From: an uncultured Prevotella sp.
GTDB taxonomy: Bacteria; Bacteroidota; Bacteroidia; Bacteroidales; Bacteroidaceae
Length of the DNA stretch: 5,329 nt
Direction: 5' to 3'
NCBI GenBank assembly: GCA_900556795.1
Contig: USQD01000157.1
Span: 1-5,329, forward strand
Below the pieces are notes generated by a model. It searched no databases and had not been told where the DNA came from. It was given only the letters and a program-made list of their open reading frames with translations. Both the position numbers and the translations under genes were made by a program. Position 1 is the stretch's first letter. Each line of letters opens with the position of its first letter. Positions 1 through 4,099 of this stretch are shown here, one piece after another.

Positions 1-8
1 ATATAGAC

Positions 9-60
9 CCTTTTTCTGCGCTTTTTTTTATTTTTTCCCTTTTTTTTTCAACTTTATTTC
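9..60. other. Pyrimidine-rich region with spaced T-tracts upstream of the HU-like gene
   Basis: Runs of T occur at 11-15, 22-29, 31-36 and 40-48, with centres spaced about 8-12 bp apart, so the DNA may be intrinsically curved. The tract lies about 60-100 bp upstream of the -7 box at 112-119. It could instead be the U-rich tail of a terminator for a gene left of the window. No open reading frame or other gene is visible in 1-186. Confidence 0.35.
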
Positions 61-111
61 TCATTATTCTCGTATTTCTCGTTAACCCTAAATAGCACCG
101 CGCAAATGTTG

Positions 112-119
112 TATCTTTG
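112..119 (+). promoter_or_regulatory. Bacteroidota -7 promoter box (TATCTTTG)
   Basis: TATCTTTG matches the TAnnTTTG -7 consensus of the Bacteroidota primary sigma factor. It would start transcription about 5-8 nt downstream, near 124-127. No clear TTTG -33 element is present at the usual spacing; only a weak GTTAAC lies at 81-86. It is the only convincing rightward promoter seen in the window, so it probably drives the HU-like gene and perhaps the smalltalk and amidase genes as well. Confidence 0.7.
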
Positions 120-123
120 CATT

Positions 124-143
124 GTCAATCAAGAGAGATTGAC
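124..143 (+). promoter_or_regulatory. 5'-terminal mRNA stem-loop in the HU-like leader
   Basis: GTCAATC (124-130) and GATTGAC (137-143) are perfect 7-bp inverted arms around the 6-nt loop AAGAGA. With transcription starting 5-8 nt after the -7 box, the hairpin would sit at the very 5' end of the mRNA. In other bacteria such hairpins protect mRNA from decay, and this role is inferred here. The leader continues about 45 nt to the start codon. Confidence 0.5.
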
Positions 144-153
144 TGGAGTTAAT

Positions 154-186
154 TCACTAAATTAATAATCACTAAAAAATTTTGTT
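154..186 (+). promoter_or_regulatory. A-rich translation start region of the HU-like gene with a CACTAAA pair
   Basis: TCACTAAA occurs at 154-161 and again at 169-176, with a period of 15 nt. The second copy belongs to TAATCACTAAAAAA (166-179), just before the ATG at 187. There is no Shine-Dalgarno sequence, which is normal in Bacteroidota, where A-rich leaders aid initiation. The box resembles those preceding the smalltalk and amidase genes. Confidence 0.5.
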
Positions 187-738
187 ATGTTGTTGTTCAA
201 ATTAGTTAAGTGTACCAACAGCCTCATCAAGAAGGCGTTCGGCAAGTTTTATGCAAGACCTGTTGTGACCCACACCATCGGCATCGCCGAACTGGCAGAG
301 CACATGGCTTCTCACAACACCCCTTTCTCGGCCGGTACCATCAGAGGTATCCTCACCGACATGGTGGTCTGCGTTAGAGAGCTGGTCATGCAGAACGTAG
401 CGGTCAAGATTGAGAACCTCGCAATTTTCAGCATCGGTATCCGACCAAAGAAGGGAGCCGACAGCGAGGAGGAATTCAGCGTGGCTAACCACATTGACGG
501 AGTGAGACTCCGTGCCCGCGCCACGGGTAAGTTCTCCAACAACCAGCTTGACCTGGAGGCTACGCTCAAGAATGTGAAGGAGCTTACCAAGAAGAAGGGC
601 AAGACTTCTGATACTGGATCTGATACGGGTTCAGACACCGGATCAGATACGGGTTCGGATACCGGAAATCAAGGGGCAGGCTCGGACACCGGAAATCAAG
701 GATCAGGCAACACTGATTCCGGTCAGATGGGCCTCTAG
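187..738 (+). CDS. HU-like DNA-binding protein with SDTG-repeat tail
   Basis: This 183-residue protein resembles the Bacteroidales HU/IHF-related family, which binds DNA as a dimer and bends or compacts it in the nucleoid. A short leader (residues 1-20) precedes the characteristic FYARPVV entry at 21-27. The HU-like core runs from about 22 to 130, with helices around 34-70 (IGIAELAEHMA, TIRGILTDMVVCVRELV) and strands around 71-112 (VAVKIENLAIFSIGI, VRLRARATG). A lysine cluster (KELTKKKGK, 131-139) leads to a low-complexity tail of five SDTG units (141-160) and NQGxGSDTG-like units to 179. The ATG at 187 is chosen because the leader matches related proteins and an A-rich box precedes it. The tail is acidic and probably disordered, and the binding target is unknown. 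The gene heads the smalltalk/amidase cassette. Confidence 0.88.
   Translation: MLLFKLVKCTNSLIKKAFGKFYARPVVTHTIGIAELAEHMASHNTPFSAGTIRGILTDMVVCVRELVMQNVAVKIENLAIFSIGIRPKKGADSEEEFSVANHIDGVRLRARATGKFSNNQLDLEATLKNVKELTKKKGKTSDTGSDTGSDTGSDTGSDTGNQGAGSDTGNQGSGNTDSGQMGL
607..666 (+). repeat. Five 12-bp tandem units encoding SDTG
   Basis: Five in-frame 12-bp units each encode Ser-Asp-Thr-Gly. Every difference between units is synonymous (TCT/TCA/TCG, GAT/GAC, ACT/ACG/ACC, GGA/GGT). Units 2 and 4 share the ACGGGT ending, which hints at growth by a 24-bp duplication. Copy number could vary between strains without shifting the frame. Confidence 0.9.
655..708 (+). repeat. 27-bp tandem pair in the HU-like tail
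   Basis: Positions 655-681 and 682-708 are adjacent 27-bp copies with 24 identical bases. They encode SDTGNQGAG and SDTGNQGSG. This is a second, longer repeat layer overlapping the last of the 12-bp units, so the tail seems to have grown by successive in-frame duplications. Confidence 0.8.
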
Positions 739-957
739 AGAAAGAAGAGAACTTAAAGAAGAGAATCGCGCTAAATAATATTCATACGTCAAACCACGGT
801 TAGATAATCCGGCGAAGGGATGCGGCAGGAGCATTCCGATGGTAAACAGAGGGGACATCATTCTGTCCTGACAAGTCCAGACATTTTCATCACCATGTAC
901 GGGTGCTTGGGCATTTCCTTCGCTTGGGTTATCAACCCTTTTAAACCACTAAAAAAA
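739..957 (+). other. Structured spacer between the HU-like gene and smalltalk
   Basis: The 219-nt spacer holds no convincing gene and no TAnnTTTG promoter box. AAAGAAGAGAA is repeated at 741-751 and 755-765. Three local hairpins follow. GGGATGC/GCATTCC (817-823 with 831-837) has one G-U pair and a 7-nt loop. GGACA/TGTCC lies at 853-857 with 864-868. GGGTT/AACCC lies at 926-930 with 934-938. GCTTGGG is also repeated directly at 905-911 and 922-928. It may be a structured leader of the smalltalk peptide or hold a small RNA; neither can be shown from sequence alone. Confidence 0.4.
926..942 (+). terminator. Possible weak intrinsic terminator or attenuator before smalltalk
   Basis: GGGTT-ATC-AACCC forms a 5-bp stem with a 3-nt loop, followed directly by TTTT and then A-rich sequence. 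The stem and U-run are both short, so it would act as a partial terminator or attenuator separating the HU-like mRNA from the downstream genes. A chance hairpin is also possible. Confidence 0.3.
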
Positions 958-960
958 ATG
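943..960 (+). promoter_or_regulatory. AAACCACTAAAAAAAATG start box of smalltalk
   Basis: AAACCACT followed by a run of eight A, the last being the A of the ATG at 958, is the A-rich initiation region of the smalltalk peptide. The box CCACTAAAAAAAATGAAAA (946-964) recurs at 1062-1080 with one change, T to G, that removes the start codon. A shorter version precedes the amidase gene. Confidence 0.55.
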
Positions 961-1050
961 AAAAAGATTAATTGGAAAACTGTCATCAACTTCATCATCA
1001 CTGTTCTTACTGCCATCGTAAGCTCTTTCTTTGTAGCCAGCTGCAATTAG
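958..1050 (+). CDS. Smalltalk family micro-protein, 30 residues
   Basis: The 30-residue peptide begins MKKINWKT, as in the smalltalk family that accompanies HU-like and amidase genes in Bacteroidales; the family's function is not known to me. Residues 2-7 are basic (K2, K3, K7). Residues 9-26 form one hydrophobic helix (VINFIITVLTAIVSSFFV), and the peptide ends V26-A27-S28-C29-N30. That end fits a lipoprotein lipobox, so the whole product looks like a lipoprotein signal peptide with almost no mature part. It may equally be a small inner-membrane peptide. The ATG at 958 is chosen over in-frame starts from 820 because family similarity and the A-rich box both begin here. It lies 60 nt before the amidase start and is probably co-expressed with it. 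A holin-like or signalling role is speculation. Confidence 0.8.
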   Translation: MKKINWKTVINFIITVLTAIVSSFFVASCN

Positions 1051-1100
1051 AACTAAATTAACCACTAAAAAAAAGGAAAACTGAATTAACCACTAAAAAA
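1051..1100 (+). repeat. Tandem 22-nt repeat of the TTAACCACTAAAAAA box
   Basis: Positions 1051-1072 and 1079-1100 are direct copies with one mismatch and a 28-nt period, both containing ATTAACCACTAAAAAA (1057-1072 and 1085-1100). The second copy lies 10 nt before the amidase ATG and is probably its initiation region. The first copy extends to 1080 and there matches the smalltalk start region (946-964) at 18 of 19 bases, with AGG where smalltalk has ATG. It looks like a relic of a duplicated gene start. Confidence 0.75.
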
Positions 1101-1110
1101 CTCTGTGATT

Positions 1111-1542
1111 ATGCAGAACAGTAGAAAAATCTCATTGATTGTGGTACATTGCAGTGCCACACGTGTTAACCGGAACTTCACGGTAGAAGATCTGGAGGCA
1201 AGCCACCGTGCCCGCGGTTTCACCGGAATAGGTTATCACTTCTACATCACCAAGGACGGGGTTATCTATCCCTGCCGTCCGGAGAACAAGATTGGCGCCC
1301 ATGCCCGCCACTACAATGCCTATTCCATCGGGGTTTGCTATGAGGGCGGACTGGACGAGAACGGGCACCCTGCCGATACCCGAACCCCGGCACAGAAGGA
1401 CTCGCTGAAGACGCTCCTCAAGAGTCTGATTCTCAGCTATCCTGATGCCAGGATTCTGGGGCATCGCGATCTGCCTTACGTCAGGAAGGAATGTCCTTGC
1501 TTCGACGTCAAGGCATGGCTGGCGCAGGAATCCATTATCTGA
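1111..1542 (+). CDS. N-acetylmuramoyl-L-alanine amidase, T7-lysozyme (Amidase_2) type
   Basis: This 143-residue zinc amidase would cut the bond between MurNAc and L-Ala in peptidoglycan. It fills essentially the whole Amidase_2/PGRP fold. VVHCSAT at 11-17 gives zinc ligand H13. GYHFYITKDG at 41-50 holds Y42, equivalent to T7 lysozyme Y46. GAHARHYNAYSIGVCYEGG at 62-80 holds H64, equivalent to T7 H68. GHRDL at 117-121 gives zinc ligand H118. KECPCFDV at 126-133 gives K126 and zinc ligand C128, matching the T7 K128 and C130 pair. The catalytic set is therefore complete. There is no signal peptide or membrane segment, as in phage endolysins, so wall access would need lysis, a holin-like partner or another route. 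ATG 1111 is preferred to the in-frame GTG at 1105 because it follows the A-rich box and gives a family-like MQNSRKISLIVVH start. The 3' end overlaps the convergent esterase gene by 8 bp. Confidence 0.92.
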   Translation: MQNSRKISLIVVHCSATRVNRNFTVEDLEASHRARGFTGIGYHFYITKDGVIYPCRPENKIGAHARHYNAYSIGVCYEGGLDENGHPADTRTPAQKDSLKTLLKSLILSYPDARILGHRDLPYVRKECPCFDVKAWLAQESII

Positions 1543-1552
1543 TGGTTGCGCC
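1521..1552. repeat. Hairpin centred on the two overlapping stop codons
   Basis: GGCGCA (1521-1526) and TGCGCC (1547-1552) are inverted arms. CCAT (1532-1535) and ATGG (1542-1545) add an inner stem. The loop holds the convergent stop codons of the amidase (TGA, 1540-1542) and the esterase (TAA read as TTA, 1535-1537). Neither side has a U-tract, so this is at most a poor bidirectional terminator; it could also act in mRNA 3'-end protection. Confidence 0.4.
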
Positions 1553-2527
1553 GAAATACTTCACGAACCTGATCTTCTTGCCAGCCATGCGGGCTGGCTT
1601 CTTCCACTCGCCACCCAGGATGAGGACGGTAGTCTTCTTGCCTGCCGGAATGGCATCAACAGCCTCCTGCAGCGTGAAGAAATCACCTCTACCCTCCTGG
1701 GATACCACATGGTCGAAATGGCGGACGTGTTTCTTCAATGCCGGAACCTGCCTGCCTATCTCATCAGCCAAAGCGTTGGCTACGATGCGGGCTCCATAGA
1801 TGTTGTAATGGGTGTTGTCTTTCTTGCCAGCGGGAACCTGTGGGTTCTCGCCTGGCAGGAACCACATGTGAAGCTTGCGGCTGCCCTCGATGCCCATGCT
1901 GGTCTCGATGTCGTGGGTAACCTTGGTGGCATCAACGAAAGGAACGTTCAATGCCTTTGCCACATGACGAGGTGCTACGACATAGGCTCCATGAGTATCT
2001 ATCAGGGTATCGCTGTTGATGAGCTCCTTGCCGTCATACTTCTTGTTGCGCAGCTTCTCGTCATCATCATTCTTCAATTCTCCGGAATAATAGCAACGGC
2101 GCACTACGGCATTGAAAAGTACCGGAATACCGCCCTTGGCACGGGTCTCGTTCACGTACTTGGCGAGATTGGCATCAAAGGTGGAACCCGGATCGGTATG
2201 ACGGTCTGGCTTCGGCTTTTCGTCGTTATGTCCGAACTGGATGAAGACATAATCGCCCGGCTTGATCTTGTCCAATACCTTCTGCCAGCGGCCCTCGTTG
2301 AGGAAGCTCAGGGAAGAGCGACCGTTGACGGCATGATTGTCTACGATGATCTTGTCATCGAAACAACCCTGCAGAACCATACCCCAGCCACGCTCAGGAC
2401 TAGTCTTGTAATTGCTTTTTTCAGCTGCGGTAGAATCACCTATCACAAAGATGGTGGTGGTCTTCGTGCTGGATGTCATCAGGAATGCCAACAGGAAGAC
2501 GCATAAAATTGCCTTTATTTTCTTCAT
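1535..2527 (-). CDS. Secreted SGNH-hydrolase, rhamnogalacturonan acetylesterase-like (CE12)
   Basis: The 330-residue protein would remove acetyl groups from pectic rhamnogalacturonan in the periplasm or outside the cell. Residues 1-20 are a signal peptide (MKKIK, then AILCVFLLAFLM). The SGNH blocks are complete: GDST at 30-33 with nucleophile S32, NGRS at 68-71 with G69, GHND at 99-102 with N101, and DNTH at 237-240 with D237 and H240. RGWG at 46-49 is also typical of CE12 enzymes. The catalytic domain ends near 265. Residues 270-330 instead resemble the start of a CE8 pectin methylesterase domain, which stops after its first strands. The ATG at 2527 is chosen because it gives a normal signal peptide; an in-frame start at 2608 would add 27 residues encoded by the hisS terminator region. 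The gene follows hisS without a recognisable promoter and overlaps the amidase end. The exact substrate is inferred from family. Confidence 0.85.
   Translation of the reverse strand: MKKIKAILCVFLLAFLMTSSTKTTTIFVIGDSTAAEKSNYKTSPERGWGMVLQGCFDDKIIVDNHAVNGRSSLSFLNEGRWQKVLDKIKPGDYVFIQFGHNDEKPKPDRHTDPGSTFDANLAKYVNETRAKGGIPVLFNAVVRRCYYSGELKNDDDEKLRNKKYDGKELINSDTLIDTHGAYVVAPRHVAKALNVPFVDATKVTHDIETSMGIEGSRKLHMWFLPGENPQVPAGKKDNTHYNIYGARIVANALADEIGRQVPALKKHVRHFDHVVSQEGRGDFFTLQEAVDAIPAGKKTTVLILGGEWKKPARMAGKKIRFVKYFGATIR
1538..1720 (-). other. Truncated CE8 pectin methylesterase-like segment at the esterase C-terminus
   Basis: Residues 270-330 of the esterase contain VVSQEGRGDFFTLQEAVDAI, LILGGEW and KKIRFVKYFGATIR. 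These match the entry pattern of CE8 domains (V-x-x-D/E-G-x-GDF-T-QEAVDA-P, I-x-I-x-x-G-x-Y, K-x-I-x-F-x-G). A full CE8 domain needs about 300 residues of beta-helix, with its catalytic Gln and Asp residues downstream. All of that is absent here, and the DNA beyond the stop is the amidase gene. It looks like the stump of an esterase fusion, although a conserved short C-terminal domain cannot be excluded. Confidence 0.55.
1580..1603 (+). terminator. Possible amidase terminator inside the esterase coding sequence
   Basis: GCCAGCC (1580-1586) and GGCTGGC (1592-1598) form a perfect GC-rich 7-bp stem with a 5-nt loop, followed on the + strand by TTCTT. It lies 37 nt after the amidase stop. The U-tract is broken by C, so efficiency would be modest. 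The same bases encode KPARMAGK in the esterase on the other strand, so codon constraint may account for it. Confidence 0.4.
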
Positions 2528-2561
2528 TGTTTTGTAGTTTAAGAATTTGTCATTACAGAAT

Positions 2562-2619
2562 AAAAAAAAACTCGCCCTACCATACCATATATTCACATAC
2601 ACAAGCATGAAAGGACGAG
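2562..2619 (-). terminator. Intrinsic terminator after hisS
   Basis: Read leftward, CTCGTCC (2619-2613) pairs with GGGCGAG (2577-2571), seven pairs with one G-U, and is followed by nine U (2570-2562). The 35-nt loop is unusually large. The position, 18 nt after the hisS stop, fits a hisS terminator, perhaps leaky and feeding the esterase gene. The 43 bp between the hairpin's 3' arm and the esterase ATG show no TAnnTTTG box, and the A-rich ACTACAAAACA leads into its start. Confidence 0.6.
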
Positions 2620-2636
2620 AACTAAACTTTTAAAAC

Positions 2637-4001
2637 TTATTTCTTTACAGCAGCAATCAGCTCCTCGGTAGAAACCAAGGTCTGTTCACCGCTTTCCATA
2701 TTCTTCAATGTAACCTTGCCCTGAGCCATCTCGTTTTCGCCTGCAAGCACCACAAACGGAATGTTCTTGGCATTAGCATAGCTCATCTGCTTCTTCATCT
2801 TCGCCTTATCAGGGAAAATCTCGGTACGGATACCGGCTGCACGGGCTGCACTGACGATAGGCAGGCAGTAGGCAGTCTCCTTCTCACCGAAATTGATGAA
2901 GAGCACCTGGGTGGTATTCACTGCCTCCTTAGGATAGAGATCGAGCGCATTCAGCACATCGTAGATGCGGTCGGCACCAAAACTGATACCTACACCACTC
3001 AAGCCAGGAAGACCGAAGATGCCGGTAAGGTTGTCGTAACGGCCACCACCGGTGATACTGCCCATAGGAGTATCGAGCGCTTTCACCTCGAAGATGGCGC
3101 CGGTATAATAGTTCAAGCCACGAGCCAGTGTAAGGTCGAGCTCTATCTCGTTCTTCAGACCTACAGCCTTCAAGGTATCGAGGATAAACTTGGTTTCCTC
3201 TACTCCCTTCAAGCCCACTTCCGAGCCTTCGAGAACCTTAGAAATCACTTCAAGCTTCTCATCGTTTGTACCTGACAGAGAGATGATTGGCTGCAACTTC
3301 TCGATAGCTTCTTCAGAGATACCATCCTGACGAAGTTCCTCGTTAACATTGTCGAGACCAATCTTGTCGAGCTTGTCGATAGCCACGGTGATGTCTACAA
3401 TCTTCTCAGCCTCACCGATAACCTCAGCGATACCAGTCAGAATCTTGCGGTTGTTGATCTTGATGCATACGCGCACACCAAACTTGGTGAAGACGGTATC
3501 CACAATCTGCATCAGCTCTACCTCATTGAGAAGAGAATCAGAGCCAACGACATCGGCATCACACTGATAGAACTCACGGTAACGACCCTTCTGAGGGCGG
3601 TCAGCACGCCATACTGGCTGAATCTGATAGCGCTTGAAAGGCATCTGGAGTTCTTCACGATGCTGGACAACGTAACGGGCAAAAGGTACGGTCAAGTCGT
3701 AGCGAAGTCCCTTTTCGCAGAGCTTGGCAGCCAACTTGAGCGATCCGAGCGAATGAATGTCCTCATCGCTCACCTTATTCATATAGTCTCCTGAATTCAA
3801 AATCTTAAAGAGCAGCTTGTCGCCCTCCTCGCCATATTTTCCCATCAATGTCTGAAGGGTCTCCATGGCAGGAGTCTCAATCTGCTGGAATCCGTAAAGG
3901 GCATATACGTCCTTGATGGTATTGAAGATGTAATTGCGCTTCGCCATCTCTACAGGACCAAAATCTCTCGTGCCCTTTGGTATACTTGGTTTCTGAGCCA
4001 T
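2637..4001 (-). CDS. hisS: Histidyl-tRNA synthetase (HisRS)
   Basis: This 454-residue class II aminoacyl-tRNA synthetase charges tRNA-His with histidine using ATP, in the cytoplasm. The start PKGTRDFGP (8-16) is the usual HisRS entry. Motif 1 lies around 36-50 ([12 protein letters not shown]). [12 protein letters not shown] is at 99-110. Motif 2 is at 127-148 ([10 protein letters not shown] to FYQCD). The histidine-specific motif is ARGLNYYTG at 293-301, followed by GGGRYD at 318-323. Motif 3 is GISFGADRI at 338-346. The anticodon-binding domain runs from about 363 to 454. The specificity motif has N297 where many bacteria have D, and I believe this is common in Bacteroidota. The length is normal, and the ATG at 4001 is preceded by an AT-rich leader. 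The gene lies 98 nt downstream of purA and is probably partly co-transcribed with it. Confidence 0.97.
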   Translation of the reverse strand: MAQKPSIPKGTRDFGPVEMAKRNYIFNTIKDVYALYGFQQIETPAMETLQTLMGKYGEEGDKLLFKILNSGDYMNKVSDEDIHSLGSLKLAAKLCEKGLRYDLTVPFARYVVQHREELQMPFKRYQIQPVWRADRPQKGRYREFYQCDADVVGSDSLLNEVELMQIVDTVFTKFGVRVCIKINNRKILTGIAEVIGEAEKIVDITVAIDKLDKIGLDNVNEELRQDGISEEAIEKLQPIISLSGTNDEKLEVISKVLEGSEVGLKGVEETKFILDTLKAVGLKNEIELDLTLARGLNYYTGAIFEVKALDTPMGSITGGGRYDNLTGIFGLPGLSGVGISFGADRIYDVLNALDLYPKEAVNTTQVLFINFGEKETAYCLPIVSAARAAGIRTEIFPDKAKMKKQMSYANAKNIPFVVLAGENEMAQGKVTLKNMESGEQTLVSTEELIAAVKK

Positions 4002-4025
4002 TTATTAATATTTATTGTTTAATGA

Positions 4026-4094
4026 TTAGTGATTAATGTTCAGCGCAATGTTAACCCCTCAAAGTAAACATTAATCACTAAACATTAATCACTA
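4026..4094. repeat. AT-rich inverted and tandem repeat between purA and hisS
   Basis: TTAGTGATTAATGTT (4026-4040) and AACATTAATCACTAA (4067-4081) are perfect 15-bp inverted arms around 26 nt. The right arm is part of a tandem 14-bp repeat: TAAACATTAATCACTA occurs at 4065-4080 and 4079-4094. The left arm can therefore pair with either right copy, giving two exclusive stems in the purA-hisS transcript. There is no U-tract, so this is not a standard terminator; mRNA processing, attenuation or a dispersed intergenic repeat are all possible. Confidence 0.75.
4060..4067 (-). promoter_or_regulatory. Weak candidate -7 box for hisS (TTACTTTG)
   Basis: On the minus strand TTACTTTG matches TAnnTTTG except at the second base, and it lies about 59 nt before the hisS start codon, between the inverted-repeat arms. 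No TTTG -33 element is placed correctly. It may give hisS its own transcription, but the match is weak. Confidence 0.22.
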
Positions 4095-4099
4095 TAAAA

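Noticed and set aside
202..638. Leftward open frames opposite the HU-like gene
   Set aside because: They have no family resemblance, and the C-terminal part of one simply mirrors the SDTG repeat DNA. The rightward HU-like protein explains the region.
607..723. CRISPR-like array
   Set aside because: The repeat units are 12 and 27 bp, adjacent without spacers, and encode a protein tail in frame.
820..957. Upstream extension of the smalltalk frame by 46 codons
   Set aside because: The added residues look random, and the family-typical MKKINWK start with an A-rich box lies at 958.
1105..1110. GTG start for the amidase, two codons upstream
   Set aside because: The ATG at 1111 is the more usual start and sits at a normal distance from the A-rich box; the difference is only two residues.
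1..1542. Complete prophage or insertion sequence
   Set aside because: Only the amidase is phage-like. No integrase, transposase, terminal repeats or structural genes are visible in the window.
1445..2506. A 353-codon rightward open frame opposite the esterase gene
   Set aside because: It mirrors the esterase, which has complete SGNH motifs and a signal peptide. The rightward frame shows no recognisable domain and has no start region, so it is an antisense shadow.
2528..2608. 27-residue N-terminal extension of the esterase
   Set aside because: It would read through the hisS terminator hairpin and U-tract, and would bury a normal signal peptide beginning at 2527.
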